Under the pieces are notes generated by a model. The model had not been told where the DNA came from and made no database searches. It saw only the letters and a program-made list of their open reading frames with translations. This document shows, piece after piece, positions 16,148 to 23,895 of a stretch of DNA of 46,414 nt. Origin of the DNA: an uncultured Muribaculaceae bacterium (GTDB lineage: Bacteria > Bacteroidota > Bacteroidia > Bacteroidales > Muribaculaceae). Position 1 is the stretch's first letter, and each line of letters opens with the position of its first letter. The stretch covers positions 1 to 46,414 of the forward strand of contig CAJUAF010000021.1 in the NCBI GenBank assembly GCA_910584365.1, read 5' to 3'. Both the position numbers and the translations under genes were made by a program.

Positions 16148-17908
16148 ATGATGAAAACACTGACTGCACGCGATATGTTCTGGCTGCTTGCGATAGTAGC
16201 CTGCGTTACGATAATTCCTTTTCTCGGGCTTGCGGATTTCCACACCAAAGGGGAACCGCGGGAGGCCGTCGTGGCCTATTCGATGCTCGAGAGTGGCGAC
16301 TGGCTGCTGCCGCGCAACAACGGGGGCGAGATTCCTTATAAGCCCCCGTTCTTCCACTGGACGGTGGCGTCGGTCTCGGCCCTGACCGGGGGTACCGTCA
16401 GCGAGTTCACCTCCAGGCTCCCGTCGGCGATAGCCCTGATAGCGATGACGCTTATGGGCTTCCTGTTCTACCGCGAGAGGAAAGGGGGGACGGTTGCGTT
16501 GCTGACGGGATTCGTCACCCTGACGGCGTTCGAGTTGCACCGCGCCGGAGCCAATACCCGAGTGGATATGATGCTTACGGCGCTGACCGTCTGCTCTTTG
16601 TATCTGCTTTACCGCTGGTATGAGCGCGACCTGAAGGGGGTACCCTGGATGGCGATTATGCTGATGAGCTGCGCCACACTGACGAAAGGCCCTGTCGGGT
16701 CGCTGATTCCCTGTCTGGCTTTCGGTGTATTCCTGCTGTTGCGCGGCGTGAACTTCTTCCGGGCGTTCCTGCTTCTGCTGGGTTGCGGCCTGGCGTCGTT
16801 CGTTCTGCCGCTGGCGTGGTACTACGGTGCCTATCTGGCTGGCGGAGAGGAGTTCCTCGATCTTGTCATGGAGGAGAATTTCGGCCGCATGACCAACACG
16901 ATGAGCTATGACTCATGCGTCAATCCCTGGCATTACAATTTCGTCACTCTCGCCGGAGGGTATGTGCCCTGGATTCTGCTGGTGCTGATTTCGCTGTTTA
17001 CCCTGAAATACACCGGATTGAAGCGGTTAGGGGAGAAGGACTCCCTGAAATGGATGGTAGGGAAAGTGCGGGGCGCCGATCCGGTGGATCTGTTTTCGGC
17101 TGTCTGCATTTTCGTTATCTTCCTGTTCTACTGTTTCCCGCAGAGTAAGCGCAGCGTCTACCTGATGCCGATTTATCCGTTCATCGCCTATTTCCTGGCG
17201 AAATATATGCTGTACCTCACGGATATAAAATCCAAATCCATAAAGATTTACGGTACGGTGCTGGCCGTCCTGGGACTGCTGCTTACCGCTGTGTTCCTCT
17301 GTGTCAAGGCCGGACTGGTGCCCGATACGGTCTTTCACGGACGTCACGCCGCCCAGAACATAGCCATGATGCACGGTATCGCCGGAATCGGCGGCTGGGC
17401 GTGGATTCCGGTGCTGCTGCCGGTAGCGGTTTCTATATGGTGGTTCCGGTATATGCGGCGCCATAAGGAGTACGGGACCGGGTATCTTTACGGGATAGTG
17501 GCCCTTACTTTCGGGCTGTATCTGGCCCTGGATGCCGCTTATCAGCCTCCGGTGCTGAACGCCAAATCGCAGCGTCCGGTGGCCGCGGAAATCGACGCGA
17601 TAGCCCCCGCTTCCTCCGGAACTATCTATGAGTTTATCGAGGAGGGGGAGATGGCCAAAGGGGATCCGGTGCATTTCTTCGAGCTTAATTTCTATCTCGG
17701 GGACCGCATCGAGAATTTCCGGCGTAACCGGCCGTCGGAGGGGTATCTGCTGATTACCGACAATGACGCGGCCAATTACCTGCCGCAATTCGAGGCGGAG
17801 AGGTATCGTTTCTCGCTGCTTTATACCTCCTCGCGTCCGGTGCTGCGCCGGCCTGCCCATCTCTACCGATTCTCCCGGGATAACGGCCCGGCTCTTTCTC
17901 AAAACTGA
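16148..17908 (+). CDS. ArnT-like GT39 glycosyltransferase, integral membrane
   Basis: 586 residues from the ATG at 16148; ATGs at 16079 and 16151 are alternatives. The first periplasmic loop carries FHTKGEPREA, which fits the catalytic acidic loop of ArnT/PMT-type enzymes. It is followed by EIPYKPPFFHW, another ArnT-family hallmark, and about 11-12 spans. A soluble C-terminal domain (about 480-586) lies outside. Enzymes of this kind move a sugar from undecaprenyl phosphate to lipid A or protein on the periplasmic side. It diverges from the deacetylase/GT2 pair, which would supply the lipid-linked amino sugar. Charge reduction of lipid A and peptide resistance would be the expected effect; that is inference. 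Confidence 0.87.
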   Translation: MMKTLTARDMFWLLAIVACVTIIPFLGLADFHTKGEPREAVVAYSMLESGDWLLPRNNGGEIPYKPPFFHWTVASVSALTGGTVSEFTSRLPSAIALIAMTLMGFLFYRERKGGTVALLTGFVTLTAFELHRAGANTRVDMMLTALTVCSLYLLYRWYERDLKGVPWMAIMLMSCATLTKGPVGSLIPCLAFGVFLLLRGVNFFRAFLLLLGCGLASFVLPLAWYYGAYLAGGEEFLDLVMEENFGRMTNTMSYDSCVNPWHYNFVTLAGGYVPWILLVLISLFTLKYTGLKRLGEKDSLKWMVGKVRGADPVDLFSAVCIFVIFLFYCFPQSKRSVYLMPIYPFIAYFLAKYMLYLTDIKSKSIKIYGTVLAVLGLLLTAVFLCVKAGLVPDTVFHGRHAAQNIAMMHGIAGIGGWAWIPVLLPVAVSIWWFRYMRRHKEYGTGYLYGIVALTFGLYLALDAAYQPPVLNAKSQRPVAAEIDAIAPASSGTIYEFIEEGEMAKGDPVHFFELNFYLGDRIENFRRNRPSEGYLLITDNDAANYLPQFEAERYRFSLLYTSSRPVLRRPAHLYRFSRDNGPALSQN

Positions 17909-17968
17909 TCAACCGATGAATCCCAACGCATTGCCCGCAGGGGCCATACTGAATTCCGGAAAGCTGCG

Positions 17969-20512
17969 TTATTTCAAGATGCCTGAGGCGGCGGAGCCTG
18001 CGAGTTGAGGTTCATCATCGCGTCTTACTTTCTTGCCGAAACCGAATGTATACGTGGCTGTGATCCGCACCAGTGCGTGTGAATTGCCGTCAATAAGGGT
18101 TTCATCGGTGCTATAAAACTCGCTGTTCATCACCTGGTTAGTACTTTTCCAGTTCCATCGGCCGATGTTCAATATCAATGCTGAGATGTTCCAGCTGGAA
18201 CCTGACCATCCGACATTGACGTAATAGTTGTTTTTTTCATTCAGCCACAGGCCGTTCATCATGCCATCCCATGTCCCGGCTGCTGAAAAATATGTAAGAC
18301 CGAAGTGCCAGTTTTTCAGATAGTAAAACAGCTGGAGATTATAGCGGACATTGAAATGATTGACATTATAGGGCTTGCCGTTGTGGTTGAACACCTGACT
18401 TAAATTTCCCGTCAGCACTAAAGACCTGTTAAAGAAACGTGCCGTTCCCTTGATTCCGTACACACCCTGTGCGTAGGACCCCATCGGCTGTTTTATCGTT
18501 CGTATCACACCATTCTCATCCGCTTCATAATCATAGGCATAGCGGTCTTTTACAATCCAGCCCCAGGAATAGACGCTTAAATTATAATCGTTGTCGGGAA
18601 TCCATGTATATGAGAAATCAAAATCAAAGCTCTTTGCCGGAAAAAGATTCGGATTACCTGTATATCTGAGGAACGGCGACGCGGTTACCACCTGATCACT
18701 TTTGTAGTTTGGCGAGGGAAGCCACGACTCATACCGGAATATCGCCGAGACGGAATGTTTCCGGGAGGGGGAATACTGTATTGAAATATCAAACGAGGGG
18801 GCGTTGCGTCGGTCAACGGAAGAACCGAACTGCAGCCGGTCCCAATCCCAGCCCAAACCTATATGACCGCGAACGTTATCAACCGAAAGCTCATAGTTCG
18901 CCCCAAAGCCTATACGCGAGGATCTGGCACGGTCCAATCCATCTGCCGAACCGGAATATGATGTGCGGTTATATTGATATGAGCCCTTGACAAGTCCCAG
19001 AAGGCTCCCGAATTTTCCAAAATCATGTTTGAACTTCAGGTCTCCTGACAGCAGATTGGTGTTGTCGGTCGCCGAATTCAGGATGGATGAATGGCCGGCC
19101 TCCGCGTAGTCACTGTTTTGGTCGGTGTGGGACAGACTATATTTCGGGGTGAACGTAATCGAGTTGGCTCCCGGAAGGACAAAGAAATAATAACCATTGC
19201 AGGAGATGAATTTCGAGAAATTATCAGCCGCGGAATAATAACCGGAGGATGGATATGCGTTGTCGGTATATCGCACAATGCCGTTTCGGACAGTGTTCGG
19301 CTGTCGGTCAAGATTGCTGTTAATCAAGGTGGATGCCTGCACTTTGTCTGTGTTGTAGGTTGCCTTGAATATCAGATAGTAGTTGTTGCGATGGCGTCTG
19401 GAAGATTCCAGTTCAGAGATACGCTCGAATTGCTGCGTGGTCCCGTCTTCCTGAGGCAGACGGAAAGTTTCGGTCATATCCGAGCCGGCATGGGATGAGC
19501 CGCTGTTATAAGCCGAACCCATAAGGTCGTATGTCATACGCCTGTATTGCATACGAACATTGCCGATAATCTGCTCCTGATGTCCGTTAAGAAACGTGCC
19601 GTAGCCATAAGCTTTCGCATAACCGCCATATTCATACTGTTGCATTATAAAATTGATGACATACGGATTGCCTTGCAAGCGGGGATCGGAGGGATATTCA
19701 AGATATTCCACCCGTTTCACGTCGCTTACCCGCATTGTCAGCAGATCGTTCTCCGATGCCGGCAGATAGTCAATGAACACAGCCACCGGTTTGCCCCCGT
19801 TCGTAGATATGGAATTCCCGGAAAAAATGCCTAACTGAGGTATGGCCATGTGGTTAAGCAGTTCTGTCCCGGATTGCGACGCGCTTTTCTGCGTCGCAGT
19901 AGGCATATATATCGATTTGTCGGAATAAAGGTGTGCATTTTCCGCCTCTACGGTAACCGCTCCTAACGAGAAAGCCTGTTCCTCCATCAAAACCGTACCT
20001 ACGGAAAATGCGGTAAATTTCTTAACTGCTGTCTTATAACCCAGACAGGACAGTTTCCCGATTACACCCTGTCTGTCGCAAGGGATTGAGAAGCGGCCGG
20101 TTTCGTCGGTAATTCCGTAGGTAATCACTGTTGAGTCCTTAGGCGCAAGCAACATTACCGTTGCCGCAACCACAGGTTCGTTGTCTCTGCCGATTGCTCT
20201 CCCCGTATAGCGGAACTTTCCGTGTTGGAGGGCTTCTATGTAGAAATCCTGATTCTTCCGGATAATGGAAATCGGATTCAGTCCTACGGTCCGGTGCAAT
20301 GCGTCATATATATCGTCGGTCTGTATACTTGCGGACGTCCTGTAATTGTCAAGTTCCTTATATATAAAGGCTATGTTGACATCCGGATTGTCTTTGCTTA
20401 TTCGGACAATGGCTTCAGATATGGGAGTGTTGTTGAATGAATAAGCATATCGGTAAGCACTGGCTGAAATGCAGGTCATCACAGCCAGGAGTATGGACAG
20501 TACAGTTCTCAT
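17969..20512 (-). CDS. TonB-dependent-type receptor with STN signalling domain
   Basis: 847 residues. A signal peptide (1-19) is followed by an STN domain (about 24-92, YSFNNTPISEAIVRIS...), a carboxypeptidase-like beta-sandwich (about 98-175), a plug-like domain (about 190-300, with VAVFIDYLPAS and DVKRVEYLEYPSDP) and a large barrel of the outer-membrane beta-barrel type. The chain ends in a short hydrophilic tail past the last strand. STN domains pass ligand status to an anti-sigma factor, and the anti-sigma gene lies 2 nt upstream. No SusD partner is next to it, so it may import a small ligand (metal complex, oligosaccharide or peptide). A shorter paralogue without STN and sandwich lies at 42195-44306. 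Confidence 0.87.
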   Translation of the reverse strand: MRTVLSILLAVMTCISASAYRYAYSFNNTPISEAIVRISKDNPDVNIAFIYKELDNYRTSASIQTDDIYDALHRTVGLNPISIIRKNQDFYIEALQHGKFRYTGRAIGRDNEPVVAATVMLLAPKDSTVITYGITDETGRFSIPCDRQGVIGKLSCLGYKTAVKKFTAFSVGTVLMEEQAFSLGAVTVEAENAHLYSDKSIYMPTATQKSASQSGTELLNHMAIPQLGIFSGNSISTNGGKPVAVFIDYLPASENDLLTMRVSDVKRVEYLEYPSDPRLQGNPYVINFIMQQYEYGGYAKAYGYGTFLNGHQEQIIGNVRMQYRRMTYDLMGSAYNSGSSHAGSDMTETFRLPQEDGTTQQFERISELESSRRHRNNYYLIFKATYNTDKVQASTLINSNLDRQPNTVRNGIVRYTDNAYPSSGYYSAADNFSKFISCNGYYFFVLPGANSITFTPKYSLSHTDQNSDYAEAGHSSILNSATDNTNLLSGDLKFKHDFGKFGSLLGLVKGSYQYNRTSYSGSADGLDRARSSRIGFGANYELSVDNVRGHIGLGWDWDRLQFGSSVDRRNAPSFDISIQYSPSRKHSVSAIFRYESWLPSPNYKSDQVVTASPFLRYTGNPNLFPAKSFDFDFSYTWIPDNDYNLSVYSWGWIVKDRYAYDYEADENGVIRTIKQPMGSYAQGVYGIKGTARFFNRSLVLTGNLSQVFNHNGKPYNVNHFNVRYNLQLFYYLKNWHFGLTYFSAAGTWDGMMNGLWLNEKNNYYVNVGWSGSSWNISALILNIGRWNWKSTNQVMNSEFYSTDETLIDGNSHALVRITATYTFGFGKKVRRDDEPQLAGSAASGILK

Positions 20513-20514
20513 TT

Positions 20515-21153
20515 TCAGTCAATGTTCAGGATGTCGCCGTCTTGTCGGATATTGATCTGTTCGAATGTGTTGAGCTGTTCCACCACCTCATCCAGAGGCA
20601 GGGACGGGTCAAGTTTGTAATAAAGATGCAGCGATGCGGTCTCGGAGCTATTGAACTTTACTTCCACGCCGTATGCTTCGGCGATCTTTTTCATGATTTT
20701 ATCAAGAGGTTCATTCTCAAACATCACAGGGGACAGATTCACTTTGGCTGTGTTGTCCCTGACGGATATGGTGTCAGTTGTCAATGACACGGCAGCTGGA
20801 GCGACCGTAGCCTCGTCAGCAATCGGTTCCGGTTGACAGTCGATCACCGATACGGTAACGGCTATGCCTGCGGCAACAGCCACAATTGAGGTGCCGACTA
20901 TGGCTGCGATTGACGCGGCCCGGCTGCCGAACCATGAAAAAGAGCGGCGGGGACGAACCGCATACATATCCGCAAAATTGTTCCACTCGGCATTGACATC
21001 AATTTCTTTGTCGGCTTCAATGGCAGAGTCTGTTTTGCACAGGAGATTGTAAATCTTCTTAGTTTCCGGGTCGGAAAAGATTTCGCTCAGACGGTCTGCG
21101 GAGTATTTCTCGGGATGCTCGATAATCTCCAGCACAAGTTCGTATCTATCCAT
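20515..21153 (-). CDS. FecR-like anti-sigma factor
   Basis: 212 residues from the ATG at 21153. This start overlaps the sigma gene stop (ATGGATAG), which is a sign of translational coupling. The cytoplasmic N-terminus (about 1-80) is helical, one span follows (about 90-112, IAAIVGTSIVAVAAGIAVTV), and the periplasmic part has a FecR-type beta region and a C-terminal DUF4974/STN-like fold (about 145-212, with a PLDKIMKKIAEAYGV helix). It would hold the sigma factor until the partner receptor signals. It is small for FecR proteins, which are often above 300 residues, and the central FecR domain seems reduced. Confidence 0.85.
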   Translation of the reverse strand: MDRYELVLEIIEHPEKYSADRLSEIFSDPETKKIYNLLCKTDSAIEADKEIDVNAEWNNFADMYAVRPRRSFSWFGSRAASIAAIVGTSIVAVAAGIAVTVSVIDCQPEPIADEATVAPAAVSLTTDTISVRDNTAKVNLSPVMFENEPLDKIMKKIAEAYGVEVKFNSSETASLHLYYKLDPSLPLDEVVEQLNTFEQINIRQDGDILNID

Positions 21154-21634
21154 TGTCGTTGATTTTTTTGCGGATGACTGAAAGTGCATGACTGAGATGA
21201 CGATAGACGGCAGTCTCGCTTATGCCCATTGTCGTTGCGATACGGGAGAACGGCATACCATTGGAAAACCGCAACTCAATGACGCGCCTTGCCTGTGGGG
21301 AAATGTCATTGCGGATCATACTGTCAATCCGTGCAATCGTTTCCTCATCAGGCCATTCTTCAATGTCATATTCCTCATTGTCAAGAAAATAGCAGTTGGC
21401 AATGCGCTGATGGATCCCGCAGTCACGGATATGGTTCAGACAGCGGTTTCTCACTGACTTCAACAGATAACCTCTGTTGACAAGGATATTCTGGTCCCTG
21501 TCAAGCAGCGAGGCAAACACATCATGGACGATGTCGCGTGCAAGGTCATCGTCATGCAGAAGTGCTGTGGCCAGTCGGTACATCTGAGCATAATGCGTTT
21601 TGAAAAGCCGCTCTATGTCGTTTCTGTTCGTCAT
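21146..21634 (-). CDS. ECF-type RNA polymerase sigma factor (FecI-like)
   Basis: 162 residues from the ATG at 21634. Region 2 (about 8-75) carries FKTHYAQMYRLATALL and the DDLARDIVHDVFASL core helix. Region 4 (about 105-160) ends with the helix-turn-helix PFSRIATTMGISETAVYRHLSHAL. The reading frame continues upstream of the ATG but without recognisable sequence, so 21634 is the start. It heads the sigma/anti-sigma/receptor operon and would switch on that operon and perhaps other genes. The operon is AT-richer than its neighbours on both sides, which suggests separate origin. Confidence 0.92.
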   Translation of the reverse strand: MTNRNDIERLFKTHYAQMYRLATALLHDDDLARDIVHDVFASLLDRDQNILVNRGYLLKSVRNRCLNHIRDCGIHQRIANCYFLDNEEYDIEEWPDEETIARIDSMIRNDISPQARRVIELRFSNGMPFSRIATTMGISETAVYRHLSHALSVIRKKINDNG

Positions 21635-21752
21635 ACATTGATAAGACACATAATATCCGCAAAACTCAACCCTCCCGAGAGTATTTTTTTTGAATTGGGG
21701 CCAGCAAAGAAAGAGTGAATGGAGAGGCCGGAGAATGGACGGCAGTGCCGGA

Positions 21753-22319
21753 TTATTGAGAATCAGGAGGCAAAGTAGTGGGTGTGGAAACCAGAGGAAG
21801 ATCCCTAAGGTGTTTTTCAAAGGTGAGGCGGGGGCCCCAGGGGAAATGGAGGAGGCCGTGGGGATGGAAGCCGTGGGAGAGGAGGAGATGGCGCATGATG
21901 AGGTTTTCGGCGCCGGTGTCGACGCGGAGAGAGTGGATTCCGCGGCGGAGGTAGTCCCGTTCGATGAGGTCAATGAAAAGACGGGCGAGTTTCCTGCCGC
22001 GGGAGGCGGAGGAGAGGGCCAGGCGGTGGATGACGCCGTAGGGACCGGGATAGAGCCAGGAGTGATTGAGACAATCGTAGGCGGGATCGCCGATGGCCAG
22101 CAGACAGTAACCCAGAATATGGGCGTCTGCGTCAGGAGCCCTGTCGCTGTCGACCAGGACGCGGGCATTGCCGGAGGCGATGTCGGCGAGGACGGTGGCG
22201 CGGTCGGGGTAGCCGTCCTCCCATTGCCGGAAGCCCATGGAACGCTGGAAGGCCCGGGCGTCATCGAGTATAGGCATTATGCGGTCGATGTCGGATAGTG
22301 TGGCCTTGCGCAGTTCCAT
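21753..22319 (-). CDS. GNAT family N-acetyltransferase
   Basis: 188 residues. A GNAT fold is visible: N-terminal MELRKATLSDIDRIMPIL, a central strand at about 68-82 (ILGYCLLAIGDPAYD), the acetyl-CoA binding segment around 96-115 (VIHRLALSSASRGRKLARLF, a Q/RxxGxG/A-type turn) and a terminal LLLSHGFHPHG element. The acetyl acceptor cannot be told. It is last on the strand, 76 nt after the proline-rich membrane protein gene, and may be read through from it. Confidence 0.85.
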   Translation of the reverse strand: MELRKATLSDIDRIMPILDDARAFQRSMGFRQWEDGYPDRATVLADIASGNARVLVDSDRAPDADAHILGYCLLAIGDPAYDCLNHSWLYPGPYGVIHRLALSSASRGRKLARLFIDLIERDYLRRGIHSLRVDTGAENLIMRHLLLSHGFHPHGLLHFPWGPRLTFEKHLRDLPLVSTPTTLPPDSQ

Positions 22320-22395
22320 GGGCTTTCGCGGAGAGGATGGGATGAAACAGAGAGGGGAGGATTCCTGTCGTAGAATTACAATGGGAGGGGAGGAA

Positions 22396-23856
22396 TTACT
22401 TCTTGAGGGTGAAGCGGCGGGATGCCAGGCGGTAATTGTCGGCGAAGAGTTCTACGGTGTAGTCGCCGGGGGTAAGGGTGGCGTTCACGTCCCAGTAGAT
22501 CTTGATTCCGCCGATTTCCTCTCCCTGATATTCTATGTTCTTGCGGGCGGTGCATTTAAGGCTTGCGCCTTCAAAGCTGAACGATCCGGCGTTGCCCAGC
22601 AGTTCTCCCTCCGGGGAGGTGATGCGCAGGTAGATGGTCTTTTCGCCGACGGGAGTGGAATTGTTCTGCGGGATGGTGAAAGTCACTTCGAGCTGCCGGG
22701 CTTTGGTGACGTTCTTCTCGCGCTTACCTTTCTTGTTCAGGGGGGTGAGATTCACTCCGGTGACATTCAGTTTTTCGGCGAGAGTCATCCGTTCGCTGAG
22801 CTTTTCATTGGAAGCCTGGACGGACTGGACGGTCTGCGAAAGCTGGGTATTCTGAGCCTTCACTTCGGCGTTCTCGTCGCGCAGCGACTGATTTTCCTTC
22901 TGAAGTTCATTGATTTGTTCCACGTAGGAACGGAGGATAGTCTTGAGCGTCTCGATCTCACCCTTGAGCTGGGCGATCTGGGCGGCGGACTTGTTCTTCT
23001 CGTTCTTGAGTTCATTGAGAAGTTTCTCCACCTGGGCACGGGCGGCGGCATATTTCTGGACGATGGAATCGTTGGCCAGCAGGGAAGTCTGGTTCTCGTA
23101 CTGGGCGAACTCATTGTTCAGGCTCTCATATTCGTTGGCCAGCTGAATCTGTTCGTTCTGGAGTTGCAGCTGCTCGATCTGCTGTTGCTGGGCCTCCATC
23201 TCGGCATTGTTTTTCGAGGAGAGGAAGACCATAGCGCCGACGGCAAGGAGAAGCAGGACGGCCAGGACTATGATGATAATCATGGTCTTGTTCGTCTTTC
23301 CGGGCGCCGAAGGAGAGGAGGGAGCAGAGGGTGCGGAACCTCTCGGGGGTGTCACGGGAGGGGCGGGAGGATTACCCCACGGCGTCTGACGGGCATCACG
23401 CACGGGGGCCGGGCGTTGTCCGGGGGTACCGGGAGGTACCGTTCCAGGGGCGGGAGGAACCGGCGATGCCGGTGAGGGCGCCACGCCGCCGTTGCCGAAA
23501 AACGACTGACCGGGAGGGGGTGGTGTCGGGGCCGACGCGGGTGCCTGCGGGCGCTGCATCGAGGGTGCGGGAGCCTGCGGGCGCGGAGGCACCGCAGGCT
23601 GCGGAGCCACAGTCCCCGGATGCTGTACCGTCGTGGGACGGGGAGTCGGGTAGCCCGTTGCGCCGGGCATGGCAGGGGTGGGAGCCGAAGCCGGGCGGGG
23701 AGATACGGGGGCCTGCGGAGGTACCGGAGCAGTGCCGCGCGGAGCCGCATCCTCGGCGGCGATGTTGCGCCGAGCCATTTCCGCAGCCCGGCGGAGCCGC
23801 TCGTTGAGCGATTCTCCACCCGGACGCGGGGTATTGTTATCGAGATTGTTGTCCAT
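22396..23856 (-). CDS. Proline-rich, single-span coiled-coil protein
   Basis: 486 residues. The cytoplasmic N-terminus (about 1-180) is a low-complexity Pro/Ala/Gly region after a short charged helix (LNERLRRAAEMARRNI). One span (about 190-212, MIIIIVLAVLLLLAVGAMVFL) is followed by a long coiled coil (about 215-365) and a C-terminal beta-rich domain (about 370-486) resembling a small immunoglobulin-like module, with LEVTFTIPQNN and DYTVELFADNYRL. It could act as an envelope-spanning structural protein. It follows secA by 39 nt and is probably in one transcript with it. No named family is recognised with confidence. Confidence 0.75.
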   Translation of the reverse strand: MDNNLDNNTPRPGGESLNERLRRAAEMARRNIAAEDAAPRGTAPVPPQAPVSPRPASAPTPAMPGATGYPTPRPTTVQHPGTVAPQPAVPPRPQAPAPSMQRPQAPASAPTPPPPGQSFFGNGGVAPSPASPVPPAPGTVPPGTPGQRPAPVRDARQTPWGNPPAPPVTPPRGSAPSAPSSPSAPGKTNKTMIIIIVLAVLLLLAVGAMVFLSSKNNAEMEAQQQQIEQLQLQNEQIQLANEYESLNNEFAQYENQTSLLANDSIVQKYAAARAQVEKLLNELKNEKNKSAAQIAQLKGEIETLKTILRSYVEQINELQKENQSLRDENAEVKAQNTQLSQTVQSVQASNEKLSERMTLAEKLNVTGVNLTPLNKKGKREKNVTKARQLEVTFTIPQNNSTPVGEKTIYLRITSPEGELLGNAGSFSFEGASLKCTARKNIEYQGEEIGGIKIYWDVNATLTPGDYTVELFADNYRLASRRFTLKK

Positions 23857-23895
23857 ATTTCAAAGATGAGAGATTCTTCTTAACAAAAACAGCAC

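Noticed and set aside
22237..23475. 412-codon plus-strand frame opposite the GNAT and proline-rich genes
   Set aside because: Crosses two minus-strand genes and consists of low-complexity antisense sequence.
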